From: Micrococcales bacterium 72-143
GTDB lineage: Bacteria; Actinomycetota; Actinomycetes; Actinomycetales; Microbacteriaceae
Direction of reading: 5' to 3'
DNA length: 64,000 nt
NCBI GenBank assembly: GCA_001898835.1
Contig: MKVM01000005.1
Span: forward strand, 62,001 to 126,000
Shown: positions 1-8,548 of the stretch, one piece after another
How positions within the stretch are numbered: position 1 is the stretch's first letter
Layout of the letters: the number at the start of each line of letters is the position of its first letter
Program-made: the position numbers and the translations under genes
Notes under the pieces: model-generated
Seen by the model: only the letters and a program-made list of their open reading frames with translations
What the model was told of the DNA's origin: nothing
Database searches by the model: none

Positions 1-924
1 CTGCGACCCCGTGCTCATGAACACCACGCGGTCGTCGGGCAGCTCGAGCGCCGTCTTCAGGTCGACGAGCACGCCCTCCGGCACCTTCAGGTAGCCGAGC
101 TCGGCCGCGATGCCCATGTTGCGCACCATCGAGCGTCCGACGAGCGCCACGACGCGCCCGTTGGCCGCGGCGGCGTGCAGCACCTGCTCGACGCGGTGCA
201 CGTGGCTCGAGAAGCTCGCCACGATGACACGCCGACGGGCCTTCGCGATGACGCTCTCGATGACGGGACCGATGTCGCGCTCGAGCGGCGTGAATCCCGG
301 CACGTCGGCGTTCGTCGAGTCGGGCAGGAAGAGATCGACCCCCTCGTCGCCGAGTCGTGCGAAGGCACGCAGGTCGGTGATCCGCTCGTCGAGCGGCAGC
401 TGGTCCATCTTGAAGTCGCCCGTGTGCAGCACGAGGCCGGCGGCGGTGCGGATGGCGACGGCCAGCGCATCCGGGATGGAGTGGTTCACCGCGATGAACT
501 CGAGGTCGAAGGGGCCGAGCGGCATCCGCTCCCCCTCCGTCACGACCCGGAGCGTCGGCGTGATGCGGTGCTCCTTGAGCTTCGCCTCGACGAGCGCGAG
601 GGTGAGCCGGGAGCCGTAGAGGGGGATGTCGCCGCGCAGCTTCAGCAGGTAGGGCACCGCGCCGATGTGGTCCTCGTGACCGTGCGTGAGCACGACCCCC
701 AGCACATCGTCGAGGCGGTCCCGGATCGGATCGAAGTCGGGCAGGATCAGGTCGACACCCGGATGGTTCTCCTCCGGGAAGAGCACGCCGGCATCGACGA
801 TGAGCAGCTTGCCGTCGATCTCGTAGACCGTCATGTTGCGGCCGATCTCGCCGACCCCGCCGAGCGGGATCACGCGAAGGGTGCCGGGCGCGAGCTCCGG
901 CGGGGAAACGACGTCGATGGCCAC
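1..924 (-). CDS. rnj: Ribonuclease J (3' part cut by window edge)
   Basis: Metallo-beta-lactamase-fold ribonuclease (5'-3' exo- and endonuclease) acting in mRNA turnover and rRNA maturation in the cytoplasm. The 308 residues visible start with IPLGGVGEIGRN, carry the zinc-binding THGHEDHIG motif near residue 75 and run into FMSTGSQ at the window edge, where RNase J continues with its beta-CASP and C-terminal domains. The start is GTG at 924, with an AGGAGG ribosome-binding site 4 bases upstream. It lies 15 bp downstream of dapA on the same strand, the usual actinobacterial dapA-rnj order, so the two are probably cotranscribed. Identity is secure; only the truncation limits it. Confidence 0.96.
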   Translation of the reverse strand, partial: MAIDVVSPPELAPGTLRVIPLGGVGEIGRNMTVYEIDGKLLIVDAGVLFPEENHPGVDLILPDFDPIRDRLDDVLGVVLTHGHEDHIGAVPYLLKLRGDIPLYGSRLTLALVEAKLKEHRITPTLRVVTEGERMPLGPFDLEFIAVNHSIPDALAVAIRTAAGLVLHTGDFKMDQLPLDERITDLRAFARLGDEGVDLFLPDSTNADVPGFTPLERDIGPVIESVIAKARRRVIVASFSSHVHRVEQVLHAAAANGRVVALVGRSMVRNMGIAAELGYLKVPEGVLVDLKTALELPDDRVVFMSTGSQ

Positions 925-939
925 GTGGCCTCCTGGGGT

Positions 940-1917
940 CTAGCGGGTGGTGCCGGCGACCTTGGGGAGCGCGCCGCCCGCGGCGGCGTTCCGGTCGGGG
1001 CGGAAGTTGCTGAAGTCGACGCCGTCGATCTGCTTGACGAGGGCGATCTCGTCCTCGATGAGGGCGGCCTCCGACTCCTCGGGGCCGACGAGCGGCAGGC
1101 GCACGCGGGGGCTCGAGATGCGGCCGAGGCCGTGGAGGATGTACTTCGTCGCGACGGTGCCGGGCACGTGCGTCATGGTGGCGCGCACGAGCGGCTCGAG
1201 GGCACGGTGCGCCTCGGTCGCGGTTCGCAGGTCGTTGGCGTTCACGGCATCGACCATGGTGCGGTACGGGGCCGGCGCGATGTTCGCGGTGACGCCGATG
1301 AGTCCCGTGCCGCCGATGGCGAGCGTCGGCAGGGCGTTCGCGTCGTCGCCGGCGAAGTAGATCAGGTCCGTCTGGTTCAGGACGCGGCTGACCTCGCTGA
1401 GGTCGCCCTTGGCGTCCTTCACCGCCCGGATGTTGGGGTGCTTCGCGGCGCGCAGGATCGTCTCGTAGCGGATCGGCACGCCCGTGCGCCCCGGGATGTC
1501 GTAGAGGATCACCGGCAGGTCGGTGGCGTCCGCGACCATGCGGAAGTGGGTCAGGATGCCGGCCTGGGTGGGCTTGTTGTAGTACGGGGTGACGACCATG
1601 ATGCCGTCGGCGCCGGCCTTCTCGCTCTTCTTGTAGAGCTCGATGGCGTGCGCGGTCTCGTTGGACCCGCCGCCCGTGATGATCTTCGCGCGGCCGGCCG
1701 CGACATCCTTCGCGACCTCGACGAGCTTGACCTTCTCGGGGTCGGTGAGGGTGCTGGTCTCACCGGTGGTGCCGGTGACGACGATCCCGTCGGCGCCGTG
1801 GGTGACCACATGGTCCACGTGCTTCTCCACGTCGGACCAGTCCACCTCGCCGTCGGCCGTGAACGGGGTCACGAGCGCGACGAGCACCTGACCGAAGGGG
1901 TTATCTGGCGTCGACAC
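940..1917 (-). CDS. dapA: 4-hydroxy-tetrahydrodipicolinate synthase
   Basis: Condenses aspartate semialdehyde with pyruvate, the committed step of lysine and diaminopimelate (cell-wall) synthesis. The 325-residue TIM barrel has the family signatures: TGTTGE near residue 48, the YYNKP tyrosine region and the Schiff-base lysine in RAVKDAKGD. Length is normal for the family (290-330). The start is GTG at 1917, chosen because a -10-like TAGCCT ends 7 bases upstream, which fits a leaderless mRNA. It is followed by rnj. dapB and thyX, usually close by in this phylum, are a few kilobases away here. Confidence 0.97.
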   Translation of the reverse strand: MSTPDNPFGQVLVALVTPFTADGEVDWSDVEKHVDHVVTHGADGIVVTGTTGETSTLTDPEKVKLVEVAKDVAAGRAKIITGGGSNETAHAIELYKKSEKAGADGIMVVTPYYNKPTQAGILTHFRMVADATDLPVILYDIPGRTGVPIRYETILRAAKHPNIRAVKDAKGDLSEVSRVLNQTDLIYFAGDDANALPTLAIGGTGLIGVTANIAPAPYRTMVDAVNANDLRTATEAHRALEPLVRATMTHVPGTVATKYILHGLGRISSPRVRLPLVGPEESEAALIEDEIALVKQIDGVDFSNFRPDRNAAAGGALPKVAGTTR

Positions 1918-1924
1918 GGTCTCC

Positions 1925-1930
1925 AGGCTA
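1925..1930 (-). promoter_or_regulatory. -10 box of a leaderless dapA promoter
   Basis: Read on the minus strand this is TAGCCT, ending 7 bases before the GTG start of dapA. There is no Shine-Dalgarno sequence. I could not identify a convincing -35 box. The same spacing recurs at many genes in the window. Confidence 0.55.
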
Positions 1931-2027
1931 GCGGTTCCACCTCGGGCTCCGGCGCGGTCGGCTCGAGGGGTCTCCTACGCGGTGGCTCCACGCCCTAGGG
2001 TGAGCACAGCATCGAAAGGCGACGCCC

Positions 2028-3086
2028 ATGGACACCACCCCGCGCCTGCTGCAGGCAGGCCCGTTCCGTTTCGGCTTCATCGCGGCGACGGGAGTCCTGC
2101 TCGCCCTGGCGCTCGGCTTCGCCGTCGCGTCGCTCGCGCAAGCTCTCACGCTCATCTTCCTCGCGCTGTTCGTGTCGCTCGGGCTGAGACCCCTCGTGTG
2201 GCGGCTCGAACGGTTGGGGCTGTCGAAGGTGGTCGCGCTGCTCATCGTGCTCGCCGGGTTCCTGGTGCTGGTCGCGCTGCTCGTCTGGCTCGTGGTGCCT
2301 GTCGTCATCGACGAGCTCGGCAAGTTCATCTCCTACCTGCCCGACGGTCTCGACCAGATCGAGGACCAGGACTGGTTCATCTCCCTCAACGAGAGCTTCG
2401 GCGGCGCGCTCACCGGTTTCGTGGCGCTTCTGCAGGAGACCCTCGCCGATCCGGCGTTCTGGGTGACGGTCGGCGGCGGCGCCCTCCGCGTCGGGCTCGG
2501 CGTCGTCAACGGCGTGTTCTCGGTGATCTTCGTGGTCGCCCTGACCCTCTACTTCGTCATCGGCCACGACCAGATGAAGGATGCGCTCGTGCGCCTCGTG
2601 CCCGCGAGCAGGCGCGGCGGCTTCCGCGAGATCGCGGAGCAGATCATCACCTCGGTGGGCAAGTACCTGAACGGCATGGTGATCCTCGCGATCATGAACG
2701 CGCTGTTCACCTTCATCGTGCTGAGCGCCGTCGGGGTGCGCTACGCCGGGCTGCTCGCGGCGCTCGCGCTCCCGATCACCTTCATCCCGCTCGTCGGATC
2801 CGTCATCTCGACGATCCTCTGCACGACGGTCGCGTTCTTCAACTCGCCGACCACGGGCCTGATCACCCTCCTCGCCCTGCTCGTCTACATGCAGGTCGAG
2901 GCCTACGTGTTCACCCCGCGGATCGTCGGCAAGGCCATCCAGATCCCCGGATCGCTCGTGCTCATCGGCGCGCTCATCGGCGGCACGCTGCTCGGACTGC
3001 TCGGCGCGCTCGTCGCGTGCCCCGTATCGGCGTCCCTCGTGCTGATCGTCAAGAAGGTCGTGATGCCGATCCAGGACGCCAAGTGA
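2028..3086 (+). CDS. AI-2E/PerM family membrane transporter
   Basis: A 352-residue integral membrane protein of the AI-2E exporter/PerM superfamily, whose members export small molecules or act as Na+/H+ antiporters; the substrate here cannot be told from sequence. Hydrophobic segments occur near residues 12-55, 65-90, 150-180 and in a cluster from about 205 to the C-terminus, giving the usual 7-8 spans. The C-terminal stretch VEAYVFTPRIVGKAIQIPG matches the conserved PxxxG region of the family. A TAGGGT -10 box lies near 1995 and a GAAAGG ribosome-binding site before ATG 2028. Its stop overlaps the start of the cardiolipin synthase gene by 4 bp (GTGA), so the two are translationally coupled. 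Confidence 0.85.
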   Translation: MDTTPRLLQAGPFRFGFIAATGVLLALALGFAVASLAQALTLIFLALFVSLGLRPLVWRLERLGLSKVVALLIVLAGFLVLVALLVWLVVPVVIDELGKFISYLPDGLDQIEDQDWFISLNESFGGALTGFVALLQETLADPAFWVTVGGGALRVGLGVVNGVFSVIFVVALTLYFVIGHDQMKDALVRLVPASRRGGFREIAEQIITSVGKYLNGMVILAIMNALFTFIVLSAVGVRYAGLLAALALPITFIPLVGSVISTILCTTVAFFNSPTTGLITLLALLVYMQVEAYVFTPRIVGKAIQIPGSLVLIGALIGGTLLGLLGALVACPVSASLVLIVKKVVMPIQDAK

Positions 3087-4540
3087 GCGGTGAGGGCGTC
3101 GCGCTGCTGCTCGTCGCGGCGCACGCTCTGATCGTGCTCGTGGCGGCCGTCGTCATCTCGGCCCGCAGGACGCCGTCGGCGGCCATCGCCTGGATCCTCG
3201 CGATCGCGTTCGTGCCCCTGCTCGGCATCGCGTGGTTCCTGCTGGTCGGCGCCGGCCGGCTCCCGCGTCGCCGCCGGGAACGGCAGCTCGAGGTGAACCA
3301 GGCGGTGCTCGACCGCACGCCCGGCGAATGGGAGGTGGGGCACCGCGAGGAGTGGCCCGAGGCGCTCGCCTCGGCCGTGCGACTCAACCGCGAGCTCGGC
3401 GCGCTGCCGATCGTGGGCGGCACACAGGCATCACTCGAAGCCGACTATGCGGAGACCTTCCGGAGGATGGTGGCCGACATCGACGCCGCGACCTCCGCGG
3501 TGCACGTCGAGTTCTTCATCCTCGTGCTGGACGACACGACGCGGCCGTTCATCGACGCCCTGGGTCGTGCGAGTGCCCGCGGGGTCACCGTGCGCGTGCT
3601 CTCCGACCACCTGTCGGGCTTCCTCTACCCGCACCGCCGGGCGACGATCGAGGCGCTGCGCGCCGCGGGCGCCGAGTGGCACGCGATGCTGCCGCTTCGC
3701 CCGTTCCGGGGCCAGTGGCAGCGGGCCGACCTGCGCAACCACCGCAAGCTCGTGACGATCGACGGCCGAATCGGCTGGACCGGATCGCTCAACCTCATCG
3801 ACTCGAGCTACCTCAAGCCGAAGAACGTCCGGCGCGGCCTGCACTGGAAGGAGCTCATGGTGCGGCTCGAGGGACCCGTCGTGCGCGAGCTCGACGCCGT
3901 CTTCGCGAGCGACTGGTTCAGCGAGACCGACGAGCTGCTGCCGCTCGACGAGACCCCCGTGACGGTGCCGGCCGCGGCACCGGCCGAGCTGCTCGACGCG
4001 CAGGTGGTGCCCAGTGGGCCGAGCTTCGAGAACGACAACAACCTCAAGCTCTTCGTCTACCTGCTGCAGAACGCGCGTCACCGCATCTCGATCACGAGCC
4101 CCTACTTCGTGCCCGATGAGTCGACCCGCCTCGCGATCGTGACCGCCGCCTCGCGCGGCGTCGAGGTCGAGCTCTTCGTCTCCGAGATCGGCGACCAGGT
4201 GATGGTGTACCACGCGCAGCGCTCGTACTACGAGGAACTGCTGCGTGCGGGCGTACGCATCCACCTCTACCGTCCGCCGACCGTGCTGCACTCCAAGCAC
4301 TTCTCGATCGACGACGACATCGCGGTGATCGGCTCGTCCAACATGGACATCCGCTCGTTCAGTCTGAACATGGAGGTGTCGCTGCTCGTGCACGGGCGCG
4401 GCTTCGTCGATGCGCTGCGGCTCGTCGAGGACTCCTACCGGGCGCACTCCCGCGAACTCACTCTCCAGGAGTGGCGGGCGCGTCCGCTGGGCGGGCGGGT
4501 GCTGGACGCGCTCATGCGACTGACCTCGTCGCTCCAGTAG
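3083..4540 (+). CDS. cls: Cardiolipin synthase (phospholipase D superfamily)
   Basis: Membrane enzyme that joins two phosphatidylglycerols, or PG and a CDP-lipid, to make cardiolipin. The 485-residue product has two N-terminal membrane spans (about residues 5-25 and 35-55) and then two phospholipase D domains with intact HKD motifs: NHRKLVTIDGRIGWTG in the middle and LHSKHFSIDDDIAVIGSSNMD-type sequence near residue 410. The start chosen is GTG 3083, overlapping the stop of the upstream permease gene; it restores the complete N-terminal membrane anchor. It forms a plus-strand two-gene operon between dapA and thyX. Confidence 0.93.
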   Translation: MSGEGVALLLVAAHALIVLVAAVVISARRTPSAAIAWILAIAFVPLLGIAWFLLVGAGRLPRRRRERQLEVNQAVLDRTPGEWEVGHREEWPEALASAVRLNRELGALPIVGGTQASLEADYAETFRRMVADIDAATSAVHVEFFILVLDDTTRPFIDALGRASARGVTVRVLSDHLSGFLYPHRRATIEALRAAGAEWHAMLPLRPFRGQWQRADLRNHRKLVTIDGRIGWTGSLNLIDSSYLKPKNVRRGLHWKELMVRLEGPVVRELDAVFASDWFSETDELLPLDETPVTVPAAAPAELLDAQVVPSGPSFENDNNLKLFVYLLQNARHRISITSPYFVPDESTRLAIVTAASRGVEVELFVSEIGDQVMVYHAQRSYYEELLRAGVRIHLYRPPTVLHSKHFSIDDDIAVIGSSNMDIRSFSLNMEVSLLVHGRGFVDALRLVEDSYRAHSRELTLQEWRARPLGGRVLDALMRLTSSLQ

Positions 4541-4554
4541 GCAGCGACCCAGCG

Positions 4555-5301
4555 CTACGGCGCGACGCGCCCGCCCGCCTGGAACGCGGCGTGCGTGAGC
4601 GGCATGAGCTCGGCCCAGAAGGCCTCCATCTGCTCCGCCACGAGCTCGATCTCGCGCTGCGGGAACGAGGGGAAATGCGACTCCGGGTGCTTCGTGCGCA
4701 GCGAGAGGAAGTTCATGAGGGAGCGGGCGTTCATGGTGACGTACATCGAGGAGTAGGTGGACACCGGCAGCACCCCGCGGGCGACCTCGCGCGCGATGCC
4801 GGCCGCGAGCATCCGCTGGTAGGCCTCGTAGGCGAACGTCGCCGCGGCCTTCGACTCCTCGACGGCGAGCGCCGTCTGCTCGGGGGTGCCCTCCACGAAC
4901 TCGTAGGCGCCGGGCTTGCCGACCTGCACGAGCCGGCGCTCGGGACCCGGCACGTAGAAGACGGGGCGCAGCTCGCGGTAGCGGCCCGACTCCTCGTTGT
5001 AGGAGGCGATGCGGTGGCGCATGAACTCGCGGAAGACGAAGATCGGCGCCTGCACGTAGAAGGTCATCGAGTTGTGCTCGAACGGCGAGCCGTGACGATC
5101 GCGCATGAGGTAGTTGATGAGCCCGCGGTCGCGGTCGGTCGCCTCGGCGCCGGATGCGGCCGACTCGAGGGTCTTCTCGCCCTGCGTCGACACCCTCGCC
5201 GCGAACAGCACGTCGGAGTCGTGGGCACTCGCCCGAACGAGCTCGACCGTCATGTCGGAACGGAACTGGATGGGGGTCGCGTCGCTCGTGATCTCCGGCA
5301 C
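4555..5301 (-). CDS. thyX: Flavin-dependent thymidylate synthase
   Basis: Makes dTMP from dUMP using FAD, NADPH and methylene-tetrahydrofolate; the only thymidylate synthase seen here. The 248-residue protein contains the diagnostic ThyX motif RHRxxSxNxxSxRY as RHRIASYNEESGRY near residue 95, and the dUMP-binding HxxxFxxxR-type region at HSPFEHNSMTF-like positions (DRHGSPFEHNSM). The start is GTG at 5301, with a TATCGT -10 box 6 bases upstream, consistent with leaderless initiation. It is convergent with cls, with only 14 bp between the stops. thyX often sits between dapB and dapA in actinobacteria. Confidence 0.97.
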   Translation of the reverse strand: MPEITSDATPIQFRSDMTVELVRASAHDSDVLFAARVSTQGEKTLESAASGAEATDRDRGLINYLMRDRHGSPFEHNSMTFYVQAPIFVFREFMRHRIASYNEESGRYRELRPVFYVPGPERRLVQVGKPGAYEFVEGTPEQTALAVEESKAAATFAYEAYQRMLAAGIAREVARGVLPVSTYSSMYVTMNARSLMNFLSLRTKHPESHFPSFPQREIELVAEQMEAFWAELMPLTHAAFQAGGRVAP

Positions 5302-5423
5302 GGCCTCACGATATCCGGGCCCGCCGACCCGCGCGCGTCGCCGCGCCGCGGTGCATCCGCCCGCCTCGCGTCACGGAAGGTCACACTCCCCCGCGCGGTC
5401 GGGAGGCTGACTACCGTGGCGCC

Positions 5424-5858
5424 ATGGATCCGCTCCTGGCCCTCGCGGTGGTCGGCGCACTCGTCGTCGTGTCGACCGCGCTCGGCCTCGCGTGGCGCAG
5501 CTCGCAGGGGCGTGTCCGCCGCACCGTGACGACGGATGCGGTCGCTCTCGACGGTGTCGAGCTCGCCGCGGGCGCGACGCTCCTGCAGTTCTCGAGCGAG
5601 TACTGCTCGCCATGCCGGGCGACCGCGCGCGTGCTCCACGAGCTGGCCGCGCGCACACCCGGTGTCGCGCACGTCGAGCTCGACGTCGCCGAGCGTCCCG
5701 AGCTCGCCGCCCGGTTCGGCATCCTGCAGACGCCGACGACGCTCGTGCTCGACTCCGCCGGACGTCCCCGCGCCCGCATCGGCGGCGCCGTTCGCGCCGA
5801 CCAGCTCCGCGCGGAGCTGGGGCGCATCGTCGCATCCGCCTCCGCCGTCTCCGCCTGA
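5424..5858 (+). CDS. Membrane-anchored thioredoxin-fold protein
   Basis: Predicted thiol-disulfide exchange protein facing the outside of the membrane. It has 144 residues: an N-terminal signal anchor (about residues 4-24), a short basic linker, and a thioredoxin domain with the active site EYCSPCRAT near residue 60 and the cis-proline region QTPTTLVL near residue 104. The start ATG lies 6 bases after a TACCGT -10 box (5412-5417), a leaderless arrangement. A DUF4395 gene follows 14 bp downstream; this pairing recurs in actinobacteria, so the two probably work together. Partner substrates are unknown. Confidence 0.82.
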   Translation: MDPLLALAVVGALVVVSTALGLAWRSSQGRVRRTVTTDAVALDGVELAAGATLLQFSSEYCSPCRATARVLHELAARTPGVAHVELDVAERPELAARFGILQTPTTLVLDSAGRPRARIGGAVRADQLRAELGRIVASASAVSA

Positions 5859-5872
5859 CCCGAGGAGCTGAC

Positions 5873-6379
5873 ATGTCCCGCCCGCCCCGTCCCACCCGGA
5901 TCGATCCGCGCGGCGCGCGGTTCACCGCCTCCGTGACGGCCGTGCTGCTGCTCGTGACCGTCGCGCTCGGCCTCCTCGGGGGTGTCGCGCCGACCCTCGC
6001 CGATCGGGCGCTCCAGCCCGCGTTCCTGCTGCTCGTGGTGCTCGCCGCGATCTTCGTGTGGAGCGCGGCGGCGGGCATCGCCCGCAACCCCTGGTCCGCG
6101 CTGTTCCGCCGCCTGATCCGCCCCCGGCTCGCGCCGCCCGCGGAGCTGGAGGACGCCGCACCCCCGACCTTCGCACAGGGGGTGGGCGCTCTCGTCACCC
6201 TCGTCGGGGTCGTCCTGCACCTCTCGGGGGTTCCCTACGGCCTCGTGGCCGCGGCCTCAGCCGCGTTCGTCGCCGCGTTCCTCAACGGCGCGTTCGGATA
6301 CTGCCTCGGCTGCCAGCTGTACCTGCTGCTCGTGCGCGCGGGGCTCGTCCGTCGGAGCCCGTCGACCATCCGCGCCTAG
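5873..6379 (+). CDS. DUF4395 family membrane protein
   Basis: A 168-residue protein of the DUF4395 family, function unknown. It has about four membrane segments (near residues 15-40, 45-65, 100-120 and 125-150) and the family's cysteine motif NGAFGYCLGCQLYLLL near the C-terminus, where the CxxC pair could exchange electrons. ATG 5873 was chosen because GAGGAG lies 6 bases upstream. It follows a membrane-anchored thioredoxin-fold gene, and the CLGC motif makes a redox link plausible, but that is inference. Confidence 0.8.
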   Translation: MSRPPRPTRIDPRGARFTASVTAVLLLVTVALGLLGGVAPTLADRALQPAFLLLVVLAAIFVWSAAAGIARNPWSALFRRLIRPRLAPPAELEDAAPPTFAQGVGALVTLVGVVLHLSGVPYGLVAAASAAFVAAFLNGAFGYCLGCQLYLLLVRAGLVRRSPSTIRA

Positions 6380-6459
6380 GCCGCGTCGCTGCCCCCCGGA
6401 GCACACCGCACATCGGGTGCGGGGTTCAGCAACACGGCCTGGCGACCTAGAGTGGCCGC

Positions 6460-6885
6460 ATGGCAGTCACGAGCGAAGCGACAACCCTCTGGTTCGGCGA
6501 CCTGATCCACGGATCGGGCACGACCTCCCTCGACTCGAGCGATGCCGCCGAGTTCCCCGTCACCTGGGCGGCCCGCTCCGAGGGCGAGCTCGGTCGCACC
6601 AACCCCGAGGAGCTGCTCGGGGCCGCGCACTCCGCCTGCTACTCGATGGCGTTCGCATTCGCCCTCGCCGGGGCGGGCTACGCGCCGGAGAGCCTGCAGG
6701 TCACGGCGGCCGTGACGTTCCAGCCCGGCGAGGGCATCACGGGGAGCCATCTGCTCGTGAGCGCGAAGGTTCCCGGCATCTCCGAGGCCGACTTCGAGCG
6801 GATCGCGACCGACGCCAAGGAGAACTGCGCGGTCTCGAGGGCGCTCACCGGCATCCCGATCACGCTCGAGGCGAGCCTGGCCTGA
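6460..6885 (+). CDS. OsmC family peroxiredoxin
   Basis: Predicted thiol peroxidase reducing organic hydroperoxides, of the OsmC/Ohr superfamily. The 141 residues cover the whole fold, with the two reactive cysteines in HSACYSMAF (about residue 59) and ENCAVSRAL (about residue 126). Its opening TTLWFGDLIHGSGT and length match the OsmC subgroup better than Ohr. ATG 6460 lies 6 bases after a TAGAGT -10 box (6448-6453), so the gene is probably leaderless and monocistronic. Its 3' end overlaps the convergent downstream gene by 26 bp. Confidence 0.9.
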   Translation: MAVTSEATTLWFGDLIHGSGTTSLDSSDAAEFPVTWAARSEGELGRTNPEELLGAAHSACYSMAFAFALAGAGYAPESLQVTAAVTFQPGEGITGSHLLVSAKVPGISEADFERIATDAKENCAVSRALTGIPITLEASLA

Positions 6886-7318
6886 TCCGCTCGAGCCGGA
6901 TGGCGGTGCGCGTCGCCCAGCGCGCGCGGCGCCGGTCGCCCGCCGCGTCGTAGACGAGCGCGAGCCGGAACCATGCGCGCCAGTCCTCGGGTGCCGCCTC
7001 GACGTCGGCCCGGTACCGCGGGAAGAGCGCATCGGCGGACGAGCGCTCCACCCGCCCGCTCGGGGCGTGGGGCAGCTGCTCGGTGGGAAGCTCGCCGTCC
7101 TGCTCGAGGCGACGGGCGAGGCGTTCGGCACGGATGCCGAACACGATCTCGGCGGCGATGAACCCCGCCCCCAGCAGCGCGAGCACGATGAGGCCGACGC
7201 CGATCGCGACGGCGACCGGCTCGCCCGTGCCGAACAGCACGGCCGCGTAGTAGATCGCGAACACGAGGTAGAGCGCGAGAAGCGCCGCCATGACGACGGC
7301 GCCGATGCGGTTCGTCAT
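6860..7318 (-). CDS. Membrane protein with a C-terminal TPR-like repeat
   Basis: A 152-residue protein with two N-terminal membrane segments (about residues 7-30 and 38-65), a charged linker, and one tetratricopeptide-like helix pair (PEDWRAWFRLALVYDAAGDRRRARW) at about 105-135. I do not recognise a named family; such proteins usually serve as scaffolds. Its ATG overlaps the dapB stop (ATGA at 7315-7318), so it is translationally coupled to dapB, the only clue to a role. The 3' end overlaps the osmC-like gene on the other strand by 26 bp. Confidence 0.72.
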   Translation of the reverse strand: MTNRIGAVVMAALLALYLVFAIYYAAVLFGTGEPVAVAIGVGLIVLALLGAGFIAAEIVFGIRAERLARRLEQDGELPTEQLPHAPSGRVERSSADALFPRYRADVEAAPEDWRAWFRLALVYDAAGDRRRARWATRTAIRLERIRPGSPRA

Positions 7319-8055
7319 GCGCGGCCGTCGAGGCCGAGCAGCGCGTCGAGCCCGACGACGAGACCGCGGGTGTCCGGCAGGGCGCGCAGCGCGAGCAGGA
7401 TGCCGGCCTCGTAGGAGGCATCCGACACCGTCTGGTGGCTGATCCGCACGGTCTCGCCGACGCCGCCGAAGATCACCTGCTGCTCGGCGAGCACGCCGTC
7501 GATGCGGAGGCTGTGCACGGGGACGCTCGCGACCTGCTGCCCGCGGGCGCGCTGGTCGGCGTGCGGAGCGGCGACCGGCCCGCGCTCGGCGCGCGCCTCG
7601 CCGATGAGCTCCGCCGTGCGGATCGCGGTGCCCGACGGCGAGTCGGACTTGCCGGCGTGGTGCGCCTCGATGATCTCGATCGAGTCGAAGTAGGGTGCGG
7701 CGATCGCGGCGAGGCGCGTCGCGATCACCGAGCCGAGCGAGAAGTTGGGCACGACGATGACGCCGAGCTGCGGGTCGTCGCCGAGGCGGCTGCGCACGCG
7801 CGCGAGCCGCTCGGCGGTCCATCCCGAGGTGCCGACGAGCACGGGGATGCCGCGGGACACCGCGGCGTCGACGACCTCGGGCGACACCGCGGGCAGCGTC
7901 AGGTCGAGCACCAGATCCGCGCCGTCGATCCCCTCGATCGGATCGCGGGAGCCGAGTCGCGCGTGCACCTCGAGGTCGTCGCTCTGCTCGATGAGCCGGG
8001 TCGCGAGGGTTCCCATCCTGCCTGTCGCGCCGACGACGGCGACCGATGTGACCAT
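7315..8055 (-). CDS. dapB: 4-hydroxy-tetrahydrodipicolinate reductase
   Basis: NAD(P)H-dependent reductase of the lysine/diaminopimelate pathway, one step after DapA. The 246-residue protein has the N-terminal nucleotide-binding loop VVGATGRMG and the DapB signature IEAHHAGKSDSPSGTA near residue 130, containing the catalytic histidine and lysine. Length matches the family. Start ATG 8055 lies 7 bases from a TAGGCT -10 box, with no ribosome-binding site, so the mRNA is probably leaderless. A small membrane protein gene is coupled downstream; a GNAT gene is divergent only 27 bp away. Confidence 0.97.
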   Translation of the reverse strand: MVTSVAVVGATGRMGTLATRLIEQSDDLEVHARLGSRDPIEGIDGADLVLDLTLPAVSPEVVDAAVSRGIPVLVGTSGWTAERLARVRSRLGDDPQLGVIVVPNFSLGSVIATRLAAIAAPYFDSIEIIEAHHAGKSDSPSGTAIRTAELIGEARAERGPVAAPHADQRARGQQVASVPVHSLRIDGVLAEQQVIFGGVGETVRISHQTVSDASYEAGILLALRALPDTRGLVVGLDALLGLDGRA

Positions 8056-8062
8056 GTCGCTC

Positions 8063-8076
8063 AGCCTATCTAGGCT
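8063..8076. promoter_or_regulatory. Symmetric divergent promoter, dapB and GNAT gene
   Basis: The 14 bp AGCCTA-TC-TAGGCT form a perfect inverted repeat around a 2-bp centre. Read rightwards, TAGGCT (8071-8076) is a -10 box 6 bases before the GTG of the acetyltransferase gene. Read leftwards, the mirror copy is a -10 box 7 bases before the ATG of dapB. Each promoter's -35 region therefore lies inside the other gene's start region. Both transcripts would be leaderless. Confidence 0.6.
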
Positions 8077-8082
8077 GGCGGT

Positions 8083-8547
8083 GTGCACCCCGTCTTCCGC
8101 GTCGCCGCCGTCACCGACGCCGACGCGCACGAGCTGCTCGCGGAGTACTTCTCGATGCGCGCCGCGGGCTTCGACCCGGCCGCGGGGTCCTACCGCGCGG
8201 TGTTCCCGGACCCGGCACGGTTCACACCGCCCGACGGCGTCTTCCTCGTCGTCGACGACGGTGCCTCCCCGGTGGGCTGCGGCGGCATCCGGATGCTGGA
8301 GCCGCACCGCGCCGAGGTGAAGCACCTGTACCTGCGCGACACGGTGCGGGGCCGCGGGTGGGGTCGGCTGCTGCTCGCCGAGCTGGAGCGCCGCGCCGCG
8401 GAGCTCGGCGCGACCGAGGCGGTGCTCGACACCAACGTGGCGCTCGAGGCCGCCGGCTCGCTCTACCGCACGAACGGCTACGTCGAGATCGCGCCCTACA
8501 ACGACAACCCGAACGCGACCACCTGGTTCCGCAAGGCGCTGAGCTGA
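8083..8547 (+). CDS. GNAT family N-acetyltransferase
   Basis: A 154-residue acetyltransferase of the GNAT superfamily; the substrate is unknown. The acetyl-CoA-binding motif A is seen as LYLRDTVRGRGWGRLLLAEL near residues 86-105 (RGRGWG pyrophosphate loop), followed by the motif B region LYRTNGYVEIAPYND. The start is GTG 8083, six bases after a TAGGCT -10 box, with no ribosome-binding site. It is divergent from dapB and convergent with a tetR gene immediately downstream. Confidence 0.88.
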   Translation: MHPVFRVAAVTDADAHELLAEYFSMRAAGFDPAAGSYRAVFPDPARFTPPDGVFLVVDDGASPVGCGGIRMLEPHRAEVKHLYLRDTVRGRGWGRLLLAELERRAAELGATEAVLDTNVALEAAGSLYRTNGYVEIAPYNDNPNATTWFRKALS

Positions 8548-8548
8548 C

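Noticed and set aside
175-1998. Long plus-strand open frame over dapA and rnj
   Set aside because: It is antisense to two clear enzymes, has low-complexity Arg/Ala/Gly/Asp composition and no family motifs. Such shadow frames are expected in DNA of this GC content.
1982-3082. N-terminal extension of the cardiolipin synthase frame over the AI-2E-type gene
   Set aside because: The extension is in another frame of a real gene; GTG 3083 gives a normal N-terminus and overlaps the upstream stop.
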